From positions 1 to 5,476 of the forward strand of contig JAFTMP010000280.1 in the NCBI GenBank assembly GCA_017452335.1: 5,476 nucleotides of DNA. The letters run 5' to 3'. Position 1 is the stretch's first letter. The number at the start of each line of letters is the position of its first letter. Under the pieces are notes generated by a model. The model was not told the origin of the DNA and did not search any database. It saw nothing but the letters and a program-made list of their open reading frames with translations. The stretch is from Clostridia bacterium (GTDB taxonomy: Bacteria; Bacillota; Clostridia; Oscillospirales; CAG-272). The position numbers were made by a program, and so were the translations under genes. Positions 1-5,476 of this stretch are shown piece after piece.

Positions 1-1363
1 CGTGGAGCTATATGTGGGTGTGGGTGCATCCCGTGTCAGAGACCTGTTTGAAACGGCAAGAAAGAACCCTGCCAGCATCATCTTTATCGACGAGATCGAC
101 GCAGTGGGCCGTCACAGAGGCACAGGCCTTGGCGGCGGACATGACGAGAGAGAGCAGACCTTAAACCAATTGCTCGTTGAAATGGACGGCTTTGGCGGCA
201 GCTCGGGCATCATCGTCATGGCGGCAACCAACCGCCCCGACATTCTTGACCCCGCACTGCTTCGTCCCGGACGCTTTGACAGACAGGTGACGGTGAACTA
301 CCCCACCAGCAAGGGCAGAGAAGAGATCTTGAAGGTGCACGTGCGCAACAAGCCCATGGAGAAATCGGTGGAGCTTTCCCGCATTGCTCAGATGACCGCA
401 GGCTTTACCGGAGCGGATCTGGCAAACGTGTTGAACGAAGCGGCACTGCTGGCGGCAAGAAAGGGCAAGACCCTCATTGGCATGAACGATGTGGAGGAAG
501 CCGTGTTAAAGGTCATGGTGGGTACCTCCAAGAAGTCCATGAAGATGAGCGAAAAGGAAAAGCGCAACACCGCCTTCCATGAGGCAGGTCATGCACTGAT
601 GGACTACTATTTGGAAAGCCAGGACCCCGTGCGCAGAATCTCCATTATTCCCAGCAGTAAGGGTGCGCTTGGTTACACCCTGTCTCATCCCGACGAGGAT
701 CGCTACAGCGTGTATAAGACCGAGCTCAAAGAGCGCATTGCCTCCCTTTTGGGCGGCAGAGTGGCTGAGGAGCTGACTCTTGACGGCGACTTCTCGGGCG
801 GTGCGTCCAACGATATCCAGCGTGCTACTGCCATTGCCCGCAACATGGTCACCCGTTACGGTATGTCCAGTCTTGGTCCCGTGCTGTACGGCTCGGAGCA
901 CGGAAGCGACGAGGTGTTCCTTGGCAGAGACTTCAGCTCTGCAAAGACCTATTCCGAAGAAACTGCGGCAAAGATCGACATAGAGATCAGAGCCATCATT
1001 GACGAAGCCCATGAGCTGGCAAGAAAGGTGCTCACCGAGCACTTTGATAAACTGACTTTCGTTGCCGAGTTCCTTGTGAAATACGAGGAAATGGACGATC
1101 AGCAGTTCAAGATGGCAATGGAGAAGGAAAATCCCACCTTCGAGGAGATCGACGCGCTGGTTGAAGAAAAGAGACGCATCAGCCGTCTTGAAAACGAGGA
1201 AAAGAAGCGCAGAGACGAAGAGGACCGCAAGAAGAGAGAGGAAGAATTAAGAAAGCGCGAGGAGGGCTATATCAGCAATGATGCCCCCGCCGCAGCAGAG
1301 GACACTACTGCCCCCGAAAACCCTTCCGATCCTTCAAGCGATTCCGAGAAAGAGGATCAATAA
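1..1363 (+). CDS. ftsH: ATP-dependent zinc metalloprotease FtsH, C-terminal part (5' end outside window)
   Basis: FtsH is a hexameric, membrane-anchored AAA+ protease that unfolds and degrades membrane proteins and short-lived soluble proteins. The visible 453 residues, read from base 2, begin in the middle of the AAA+ domain at the pore loop (YVGVG, residues 4-8). The N-terminal membrane segments and Walker A lie outside the window, and the GTG at base 2 is an internal Val codon, not a start. Visible motifs are Walker B IIFIDE (26-31), the second region of homology with sensor Asn77 and arginine fingers R88 and R91 in LLRPGRFDRQ, the zinc site HEAGH (193-197), and the third zinc ligand Asp271 in GASNDI. 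All catalytic residues are present, so this part looks functional. After the protease domain comes a tail of roughly 80 residues. It starts with a Lys/Glu/Arg-rich probable coiled coil (about 377-425) and ends in an acidic, Ala/Pro/Ser-rich low-complexity tip. The pore aromatic is Tyr where E. coli and B. subtilis have Phe. A strong terminator follows the stop codon. Confidence 0.98.
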   Translation, partial: VELYVGVGASRVRDLFETARKNPASIIFIDEIDAVGRHRGTGLGGGHDEREQTLNQLLVEMDGFGGSSGIIVMAATNRPDILDPALLRPGRFDRQVTVNYPTSKGREEILKVHVRNKPMEKSVELSRIAQMTAGFTGADLANVLNEAALLAARKGKTLIGMNDVEEAVLKVMVGTSKKSMKMSEKEKRNTAFHEAGHALMDYYLESQDPVRRISIIPSSKGALGYTLSHPDEDRYSVYKTELKERIASLLGGRVAEELTLDGDFSGGASNDIQRATAIARNMVTRYGMSSLGPVLYGSEHGSDEVFLGRDFSSAKTYSEETAAKIDIEIRAIIDEAHELARKVLTEHFDKLTFVAEFLVKYEEMDDQQFKMAMEKENPTFEEIDALVEEKRRISRLENEEKKRRDEEDRKKREEELRKREEGYISNDAPAAAEDTTAPENPSDPSSDSEKEDQ

Positions 1364-1370
1364 AGAATAC

Positions 1371-1408
1371 CACGCCGTCTTTTGACAGAAAAGACGGCGT
1401 GCTTTTTT
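1371..1408 (+). terminator. Rho-independent terminator after ftsH
   Basis: A perfect 13-bp stem is formed by 1371-1383 (CACGCCGTCTTTT) and 1389-1401 (AAAAGACGGCGTG) around a 5-nt loop, GACAG. One C follows, then a run of six T (1403-1408). It starts 7 nt past the ftsH stop and ends ahead of the next promoter, so it separates the two transcription units cleanly. The A-rich side of the stem base would also give a short U-tract on the opposite strand, but no minus-strand gene is seen here. Confidence 0.95.
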
Positions 1409-1428
1409 GTTTGTTATTAAAGTTTTTC

Positions 1429-1457
1429 TTGACCTGGGATAAAATATATGGTATACT
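1429..1457 (+). promoter_or_regulatory. Sigma-A-type promoter for the amino acid permease
   Basis: The -35 box is TTGACC (1429-1434) and the -10 box is TATACT (1452-1457), with an optimal 17-nt spacer. A TG dinucleotide at 1449-1450 gives an extended -10 (TGGTATACT). Transcription should begin near 1464, leaving a leader of only about 20 nt. That is too short for a riboswitch or attenuator, so control is probably at initiation. No obvious operator palindrome is seen. Confidence 0.85.
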
Positions 1458-1476
1458 GATTAAAAGGTATATCTTT

Positions 1477-1483
1477 GGAGGAG
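1477..1483 (+). promoter_or_regulatory. Ribosome binding site fixing the permease start
   Basis: GGAGGAG lies just upstream of the ATG at 1486. An in-frame GTG at 1399 would add 29 residues, but it lies inside the ftsH terminator hairpin and upstream of the promoter, so it cannot be the start on this transcript. Confidence 0.85.
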
Positions 1484-1485
1484 CG

Positions 1486-3003
1486 ATGGATAACAAATTA
1501 AATAAAAAATACGGGCTGTTTACTGCCATTTGTATGGTGGTTGGCACCGTAATCGGCTCGGGCGTTTTCTTTAAGGCGCAGGACGTGCTCAACAAAACCG
1601 GGGGCGATGTAGGCATTGGAATCCTTGCCTGGGTCATTGGCGGTGCGGTGATGCTGTTCTGTATTCTTGCCTTTGCCAATATGGCAACCAAATACGAAAA
1701 GGTCAACGGCGTTGTAGACTATTCCGAGGCGCTGGTGGGTCCCAAGTACGGCTATTTCATCGGCTGGTTTATGAGCACCATCTATTATCCCGCAATGACG
1801 GGTACCCTTGCCTGGGTTTCGGCGCGCTATTTTATCGTGTTCGTCACGGGCGCGGGCATTGGCGGCGACCTTTTGGTATCGGTAGATAAGAACGGCGCAT
1901 TGATCGGCCCCGAAACCATGGTTATTGCCATGTTCTTCCTGATAGGAAGCTTTGTGATCAACGCCATTTCCCCCAAAGTTGCAGGCTATTTCCAGGTGTC
2001 CACCACCGTTATTAAGATGATCCCCCTTTTGCTTGTGTCAGTGGGCGGCGTGATCTATGGTCTTGTTGCCAAGGACGGCATGCTGATCGAAAACTTTAAG
2101 ACCGTTGCCGAAACGGCAAAGGAAGATGCGGTAAGCAATCCCCTCTTTGCGGCAGTGGTGTCTACTGCCTTTGCTTATGAAGGATGGATCATTGCCACCT
2201 CCATTAACGCGGAACTGAAAAACGCCAAGAAAAATCTGCCCATCGCTCTTGTGGCGGGCGGCGCGATCATCGCGTTTATCTATATTGCAGACTATATCGG
2301 CGTAGCGGGCGGTGCAGACAAGAAGGATCTGATGAACACAGGCGCCACCGTTGCCTTTACCAATATGTTCGGCAGTGCCATGGGCTCCCTTTTGGATGTT
2401 TTTGTGGTGGTATCCTGCCTTGGTACCTTAAACGGGTTGATGCTGGCGGTTTCAAGAGGTATGTATTCGCTGGCGGCAAGAGGCGAGGGACCTGCGCCCC
2501 ATGTCTTTAAAGAGGTGGACGCGCGCACCAATATGTCTACCAACTCTGCTATTGTCGGTCTTTTGATCGCGGCGGCGTGGATGCTCTATTTCGTGCTGGC
2601 GAATGTTTCGGCTGATCCCACGGGGTGGTTTGGCTATTTTGCCTTTGACTCGTCCGAACTGCCTATCGTGACCATGTACCCCCTGTATATCCCTATTTTT
2701 GTGATGTTTATGATCAAATCCAAGGGCGAGGGCGTGGTTAAGCGCTTTATCATCCCCGTGCTTGCTTCTGCAGCCTCTGCATTTATGGCGCTTGCGGCGA
2801 TCTATTCTCACGGTATTCAACCCTACCTTGCGGCGCAGAAGGAAGGGAAGTTCTCCTGCCCCGTGCTCTTTTATCTGATTGTGTTTGCGGCGATCATGGC
2901 GGTCGGTATGCTTTGCAATGTGAAGTATAAGAGCGAGGAAAAGCCCATATCCTTTAAAAGCGCAACCAAAAAGCAGAGAAAATACGGCAAAAAGAAGAAA
3001 TAA
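1486..3003 (+). CDS. APC-superfamily amino acid permease
   Basis: This is a 505-residue integral membrane protein of the amino acid-polyamine-organocation superfamily, the usual length for a 12-TM member. TM1 carries the unwound substrate-binding signature GTVIGSGVFF (20-29), matching GxxIGxGxF. TM6 carries FAYEGWIIATSINAEL (229-244), the FAYxGW region that contacts substrate in AdiC/LAT/SteT-type exchangers. TM8 has SCLGTLNGLMLAVSRGMYSLAARG-like features, including the conserved Arg324 and the RG at 332-333. Hydrophobic segments lie at about 11-30, 44-67, 88-120, 143-160, 171-193, 221-241, 252-274, 295-320, 353-373, 395-411, 420-441 and 459-477. The C-terminus is a Lys-rich cytoplasmic tail ending in KKKK. 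The start is set by GGAGGAG and the promoter placed directly upstream. The family imports or exchanges amino acids; the substrate cannot be assigned, although the TM6 motif resembles the SteT/LAT branch (inference). It is probably the first gene of a unit that continues into the nitroreductase pair. Confidence 0.93.
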   Translation: MDNKLNKKYGLFTAICMVVGTVIGSGVFFKAQDVLNKTGGDVGIGILAWVIGGAVMLFCILAFANMATKYEKVNGVVDYSEALVGPKYGYFIGWFMSTIYYPAMTGTLAWVSARYFIVFVTGAGIGGDLLVSVDKNGALIGPETMVIAMFFLIGSFVINAISPKVAGYFQVSTTVIKMIPLLLVSVGGVIYGLVAKDGMLIENFKTVAETAKEDAVSNPLFAAVVSTAFAYEGWIIATSINAELKNAKKNLPIALVAGGAIIAFIYIADYIGVAGGADKKDLMNTGATVAFTNMFGSAMGSLLDVFVVVSCLGTLNGLMLAVSRGMYSLAARGEGPAPHVFKEVDARTNMSTNSAIVGLLIAAAWMLYFVLANVSADPTGWFGYFAFDSSELPIVTMYPLYIPIFVMFMIKSKGEGVVKRFIIPVLASAASAFMALAAIYSHGIQPYLAAQKEGKFSCPVLFYLIVFAAIMAVGMLCNVKYKSEEKPISFKSATKKQRKYGKKKK

Positions 3004-3023
3004 TGACTGATTGAGTATTATGG

Positions 3024-3057
3024 TGACAGCGGGGGGCAGCAGCCTCCCGCTTTGTCA
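3024..3057 (+). other. GC-rich intercistronic hairpin without a U-tract
   Basis: AGCGGGGGG (3028-3036) pairs with CCTCCCGCT (3043-3051) across the loop CAGCAG, giving 9 bp with one G-U. TGAC (3024-3027) and GTCA (3054-3057) can extend the stem past a TT bulge. Only three T follow the inner stem, then AAAT, so it is a poor intrinsic terminator. It may instead damp read-through, mark a processing site, or protect the 3' end of the permease message. No promoter is visible in the 73-nt spacer, which favours at least partial co-transcription of the flanking genes. Confidence 0.5.
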
Positions 3058-3063
3058 AATGGG

Positions 3064-3070
3064 AAAGGAG
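3064..3070 (+). promoter_or_regulatory. Ribosome binding site fixing the first nitroreductase start
   Basis: AAAGGAG sits 6 nt before the ATG at 3077. An in-frame TTG at 3011 would add 22 residues encoded by the hairpin region, which do not fit the family, so the ATG is chosen. Confidence 0.85.
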
Positions 3071-3076
3071 CTTTGT

Positions 3077-3598
3077 ATGAATCACACGATTAACGATCTG
3101 GTATCAAGAAGAAGCTGCCGCGCTTACAGCGAAAGAGCGGTGGAAGAGGAAAAACTGCTTGAAATTTTAAAGGCGGGCAGTTATGCCCCCACGGGCAGAA
3201 ACAAGCAGTCACCCGTCATCGTGGCGGTGGAGGATGGGGCTACCCGCGATCTGCTCTCAAAGATGAACGCGGAAATTATGGGCAGCGCCACCGACCCCTT
3301 TTACGGTGCACCCACGGTGCTGGTTGTCCTTGCCGACCCGTCCGTGCCCACCTATTTATACGACGGCGCGCTGGTGATGGGCAATCTTTTAAACGCCGCC
3401 CATGCCCTTGGGGTGGACTCCTGTTGGATTCATCGGGCAAAGGAGGAGTTTGAAAGTGAAGAAGGCAAGGCGCTCCTTGCAAAGTGGGGACTGCCCACTG
3501 ATCTTGAGGGCATCGGGCACTGTATTCTGGGCTACCGTCAAGCCGATCTGCCTGCACCCGCACCTCGTAAGGAAGGTTACGTGGTGAGAGTGAAATGA
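3077..3598 (+). CDS. Nitroreductase-family FMN oxidoreductase, single domain
   Basis: This 173-residue cytoplasmic flavoprotein belongs to the nitroreductase superfamily, whose members use FMN and NAD(P)H to reduce nitro groups, quinones or similar acceptors, normally as homodimers with FMN at the interface. The N-terminal FMN-phosphate motif is RRSCR (11-15). APTGRNKQSP (37-46) matches the ApSxxNxQP flavin-contact motif, with Pro-Thr-Gly-Arg replacing the more usual Pro-Ser. The central helix YDGALVMGNLLNAAHALGVDSCWIHR (95-120, key residues G97, N103, L104, A107, G112, W117) is the usual dimer-core helix and turn. GIGHCILGY (145-153) is the typical final core strand, followed by a short Pro/Arg tail (PAPAPRK). 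It is about 20-40 residues shorter than NfsB-type enzymes, as is common in anaerobes. Its stop overlaps the start of the next gene by 4 nt (ATGA), so the two proteins are probably made together. Substrate unknown. Confidence 0.92.
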   Translation: MNHTINDLVSRRSCRAYSERAVEEEKLLEILKAGSYAPTGRNKQSPVIVAVEDGATRDLLSKMNAEIMGSATDPFYGAPTVLVVLADPSVPTYLYDGALVMGNLLNAAHALGVDSCWIHRAKEEFESEEGKALLAKWGLPTDLEGIGHCILGYRQADLPAPAPRKEGYVVRVK

Positions 3599-4326
3599 GT
3601 GATTATAAGACACTGTTTAAAAGAAAATCGGTGCGTAAATTCGATAAAAGCCTTTCGGTAAGTGAAAAAGAGCTTGCCGACCTCACTGCCTTTTTTGAAA
3701 ACTGCGTGCCGCTTTTGCCCCATATCGCCACAGACTTCCGCATTGTCAAAAGGGAGCAGACCGACTGCCGCTGGGGGCAGTATGCCATCCTCTTTTTCAG
3801 CGAAAAAAAGGAAGGATATCTTGAAAACATCGGCTATATGGGAGAGCAACTGGATTTGTATCTTGCAGAGCGCAACTTGGGTGCCTGCTGGTACGGCATG
3901 GCATCCTGTGAGGTGAGTGCCCCCGAGGGCATGGATTTTGTCATCGTGATGTCCTTTGGCAAGAGCAGGGAAGAGGACTTCCGCAAGGATCGTTCAGAGT
4001 TTCAGCGAAAGGATCTTGCAAAGACGTTTGAAGGGGATGCTTCCGGTGCCCTTCTTGGGGCGCTTGAGGATGCTCGCTTTGCCCCCAGCGCCTGCAATTC
4101 CCAGCCCTGGCACGTGACGGTGAAGGAGGGCACCTTGACCGTTTCCCGTCACAGCGACAGCCCCCTTGCCAAGGTGGTGAAGAAGATCCCCAATTACTTC
4201 AACCGCATCGACGTGGGCATTTATCTCTGCTTTTTGGAGACAGCGCTGACGGCGCACGGGATCGCCTTTGAGCGCGCCTGCACCTTTGATGGGGGCGAAG
4301 CACCTGTGCGGTATACCCTTCAGTAA
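3595..4326 (+). CDS. TM1586-type nitroreductase-like protein (fused pseudo-dimer)
   Basis: This 243-residue protein appears to consist of two degenerate nitroreductase-like halves. The N-terminal half has the FMN-phosphate motif RKSVRKF (10-16) and a core helix and turn, YLAERNLGACWYGM (89-102), equivalent to the LLLAAxxLGxxxxW region of ordinary nitroreductases. It lacks the ApSxxNxQPW motif, which would normally follow RxSxR by about 25 residues. That motif appears in the second half as APSACNSQPW (163-172), followed by a second core helix, DVGIYLCFLETALTAHGI (206-223). This arrangement fits the putative TM-nitroreductase family typified by Thermotoga TM1586 (Pfam TM1586_NiRdase), whose members are nitroreductase-fold proteins; the single-site reading is my inference. 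The ATG at 3595 overlaps the upstream stop as ATGA, and GGTGA (3583-3587) matches the extended Shine-Dalgarno, which indicates translational coupling. The pairing may mean shared substrate or flavin use, or hetero-oligomerisation, but neither can be shown here. No signal peptide or TM segment is seen. Confidence 0.85.
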   Translation: MSDYKTLFKRKSVRKFDKSLSVSEKELADLTAFFENCVPLLPHIATDFRIVKREQTDCRWGQYAILFFSEKKEGYLENIGYMGEQLDLYLAERNLGACWYGMASCEVSAPEGMDFVIVMSFGKSREEDFRKDRSEFQRKDLAKTFEGDASGALLGALEDARFAPSACNSQPWHVTVKEGTLTVSRHSDSPLAKVVKKIPNYFNRIDVGIYLCFLETALTAHGIAFERACTFDGGEAPVRYTLQ

Positions 4327-4345
4327 AGGAAAACCCAAAATAATT

Positions 4346-4375
4346 CAAGAACCCCTTGTTTTCAAGGGGTTCTTG
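4346..4375. repeat. 13-bp perfect inverted repeat overlapping a promoter (terminator and/or operator)
   Basis: CAAGAACCCCTTG (4346-4358) and CAAGGGGTTCTTG (4363-4375) are exact reverse complements around TTTT. As RNA this is a stable hairpin 19 nt past the nitroreductase stop. The tail on the + strand (TGTTATAATTT) is only partly U-rich, so termination may be incomplete. On the opposite strand the tail AATTATTTT is slightly better. Each arm also has the form CAAG-N5-CTTG, so the DNA could be read as two dyad half-sites. It covers the -35 and most of the spacer of the downstream promoter, so it could serve as an operator as well as a terminator. Confidence 0.7.
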
Positions 4376-4384
4376 TGTTATAAT
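4356..4384 (+). promoter_or_regulatory. Extended -10 promoter for the YcxB-like/chrA unit
   Basis: A perfect TATAAT lies at 4379-4384, preceded by TG at 4376-4377 (TGTTATAAT, a consensus extended -10). Exactly 17 nt upstream is a weak -35, TTGTTT (4356-4361), half of which lies in the loop of the inverted repeat. Transcription should start near 4391, giving a leader of about 21 nt. The strong extended -10 may compensate for the poor -35. Confidence 0.75.
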
Positions 4385-4398
4385 TTGGGGAGTATAAT

Positions 4399-4404
4399 AA
4401 GGAG
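4399..4404 (+). promoter_or_regulatory. Ribosome binding site fixing the YcxB-like start
   Basis: AAGGAG lies 7 nt before the ATG at 4412. An in-frame TTG at 4268 would begin inside the previous gene, run through the palindrome and lie upstream of the promoter. It would add 48 residues unlike the family and is rejected. Confidence 0.88.
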
Positions 4405-4411
4405 AAAGAAT

Positions 4412-4978
4412 ATGTTTGAAAAAAAGATGACCGTTCAGCTTTCGGAGGACGATTACGTACACTTCAACAGCTACCATCTAAAGAACCACCCCGCAGGCAA
4501 AAAGGTCTTTGCGGTGCAGTTGGTAGTGATGCCGATTGTTTGTGTGTTGGCACTGATCTTGGTGTGGGTTTTAAGTGAGGATCTCTTTTTGCTTACCGCG
4601 GAGATTGTGGCGCTGTCCATCGTCTGCGTGCTGTGGGAGATCTTTGCAAAAAAGCGGCTGTTAAAGCAGGTGCGCAAGGGCTACCGCAAGGCACTGAAAA
4701 AGGACCCCTCCTTTGCCGCCCCGTCGGTGATGACCTTCACCGAGGACTATTTCGTGGAGGAAGGCAAAAACGAGACCTCGTCTCTTCGTTATGCGGCATT
4801 AAAGCATATCGGCATGGACGAGCAGGGAGTGTACCTTTATAAAAATGACATTTTGGCGTATGTTTTGCCCAATCGGTGCTTTTATTCGGCACAGGATAAG
4901 GCAGAGTTTACAGAGTTTGTGAAAAGAAAAGCGCAAGAGCAGAAAAACGGAGAGATAACTGATGAAAAACAAGCTTAA
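4412..4978 (+). CDS. YcxB-like membrane protein, function unknown
   Basis: This is a 188-residue protein with the layout of the YcxB-like family. A short cytoplasmic N-terminus holds LSEDDYVHFNSYHLKNHP (10-27), the DYxxFNxYHL motif typical of the family. Two closely spaced membrane helices follow at about 33-54 and 57-78. A basic linker rich in Lys and Arg (80-97) leads into a soluble C-terminal domain of beta-strand character, with VMTFTEDYFVEE (106-117), a SSLRYAALKHIGMDEQGVYL segment (123-142) and VLPNRCFYSAQDKAEFTEFV (151-170, key residues P153, R155, F157). The tail is Lys/Glu-rich. Family members have no established biochemical role; a membrane sensor or accessory role is only a guess. 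It has its own promoter and overlaps the start of the chromate-transporter-family gene by 17 nt, so the two are co-transcribed and probably translationally coupled. Residue and base composition match the neighbours. Confidence 0.85.
   Translation: MFEKKMTVQLSEDDYVHFNSYHLKNHPAGKKVFAVQLVVMPIVCVLALILVWVLSEDLFLLTAEIVALSIVCVLWEIFAKKRLLKQVRKGYRKALKKDPSFAAPSVMTFTEDYFVEEGKNETSSLRYAALKHIGMDEQGVYLYKNDILAYVLPNRCFYSAQDKAEFTEFVKRKAQEQKNGEITDEKQA
4949..4954 (+). promoter_or_regulatory. Ribosome binding site for chrA, inside the YcxB-like gene
   Basis: GGAGAG lies 7 nt before the ATG at 4962, within the last codons of the upstream gene. It fixes the start of the chromate-transporter-family gene and its 17-nt overlap with that gene. 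Confidence 0.8.
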
Positions 4979-5476
4979 ATTGATCTTGACCCTCTTTTTG
5001 ACCTTTGCTAAGATCGGCGCCTTCACCTTTGGCGGAGGCTATGCCATGATCCCGCTGATCGAAAAGGAGGTCATTGAAAAGAAAAAATGGATCTCGGAGG
5101 ACATCCTTCTTGAGATCATTGCCATTGCAGAGTCCACCCCCGGACCCATCGCCATCAATTCTGCCACCTTCATCGGCAACCGCGTGGCAGGCTTTTGGGG
5201 CTCCTTTGCCGCCACCTTTGGGGTGGTGCTCCCCTCCTTCCTCATTATTTTCTGTCTGTCCTTTATTTTAAGACAGTTTATGGCGTTTGAGCCTGTGGTC
5301 TTTGCCTTCAAGGGCATCCGCGTGGGCGTGCTGGCGCTGATGATCAAGGCGCTGGTGGGCATGTACAAAAAAGCCCCCAAGGGACTTCTTTCCTATATCA
5401 TCATGGGTCTTGGACTGATCCTTTCCGCCTTTACCCCCATTGATGCGGTGTTCATCATCATCGGTGCGGGCATTGC
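4962..5476 (+). CDS. chrA: Chromate transporter family protein (ChrA, short-chain CHR domain), 3' end outside window
   Basis: The frame from the ATG at 4962 stays open to the window edge, giving 171 residues with no stop. It matches the CHR (chromate ion transporter) domain. FTFGGGYAMIPLI (21-33) is the N-terminal signature, followed by an amphipathic EKEVIEKKKWISEDILLE segment (34-51). AESTPGPIAINSATFIGNRVAG (56-77, key residues P60, G61, P62, N66) is the conserved PGPxAxN motif, and SFAATFGVVLPSFLII (81-96) follows. Further hydrophobic helices lie at about 111-134 and 142-168. A single short-chain CHR protein is about 180-200 residues, so only a little is missing. Short-chain members usually occur as two adjacent genes, so a second CHR gene may lie just past the right edge (inference). 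The family is known for chromate export driven by ion gradients, but many gut-anaerobe members have no tested substrate, so chromate specificity should not be assumed. Many homologues have Q where Glu57 stands here. Confidence 0.92.
   Translation, partial: MKNKLKLILTLFLTFAKIGAFTFGGGYAMIPLIEKEVIEKKKWISEDILLEIIAIAESTPGPIAINSATFIGNRVAGFWGSFAATFGVVLPSFLIIFCLSFILRQFMAFEPVVFAFKGIRVGVLALMIKALVGMYKKAPKGLLSYIIMGLGLILSAFTPIDAVFIIIGAGI

Noticed and set aside
506..1042. 178-codon open frame on the minus strand inside ftsH
   Set aside because: It lies wholly opposite a strongly conserved FtsH protease domain, has no recognisable domain or convincing ribosome binding site, and is a codon-bias shadow.
1464..1485. 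Possible riboswitch or T-box ahead of the amino acid permease
   Set aside because: The predicted leader is only about 20 nt, too short for any such element.
2452..2820. Minus-strand open frame opposite the permease, His/Arg-rich
   Set aside because: Its composition is unlike a real protein and it is antisense to conserved permease TM segments.
3011..3076. N-terminal extension of the first nitroreductase from a TTG
   Set aside because: The extension is encoded by the hairpin region and has no ribosome binding site, while AAAGGAG is well placed for the ATG at 3077.
3994..4477. Minus-strand open frames spanning the end of the second nitroreductase and the palindrome
   Set aside because: They have no promoter, ribosome binding site or domain, and overlap the + strand gene and its terminator or operator region.
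5039..5380. Minus-strand 113-codon open frame opposite chrA
   Set aside because: The + strand frame has clear CHR-domain motifs throughout; the antisense frame has none.

Overview
The window reads as chromosomal DNA of a moderate-GC, low-AT-spacer Firmicute, most likely an uncultured Clostridia-type anaerobe. This rests on a clostridial-style FtsH with a long charged tail, strong AGGAGG-type ribosome binding sites, sigma-A-like TTGACN/TATAAT promoters with extended -10 TG motifs, FMN nitroreductases of the type common in anaerobes, and a short-chain ChrA protein. The taxonomic guess is inference; no rRNA or other marker gene is present. All genes lie on the + strand and are tightly packed, with no gap above about 125 bases.

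Layout: (1) 1-1363, the C-terminal two thirds of the membrane AAA+ zinc protease FtsH, cut by the left edge and closed by a strong intrinsic terminator (1371-1408). (2) A consensus-like promoter (1429-1457) drives an APC-superfamily amino acid permease (1486-3003). (3) After a 73-nt spacer with a GC-rich hairpin but no U-tract come two nitroreductase-family genes, 3077-3598 and 3595-4326, translationally coupled through an ATGA overlap. The first is a compact single-domain FMN protein. The second looks like a TM1586-type fused pseudo-dimer with its FMN motifs split between its two halves. (4) A 13-bp perfect inverted repeat (4346-4375) overlaps the -35 and spacer of an extended -10 promoter (4356-4384). 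This promoter drives a YcxB-like two-TM membrane protein (4412-4978), which overlaps by 17 nt the start of a chromate-transporter-family gene (4962 to the right edge, cut).

Functional reading: three transcription units are likely. They are the end of an ftsH unit; a permease-nitroreductase-nitroreductase unit, in which co-transcription is inferred from the lack of a clear terminator or promoter in the spacer; and a YcxB-like/chrA unit. The cellular substrates of the permease, the two flavoproteins and the ChrA homologue cannot be read from the sequence. I see no mobile elements, CRISPR, tRNA or rRNA, and no clear evidence of a new defence or biosynthetic system. The most noteworthy items are the paired nitroreductases of unlike architecture and the palindrome lying inside the YcxB/chrA promoter.
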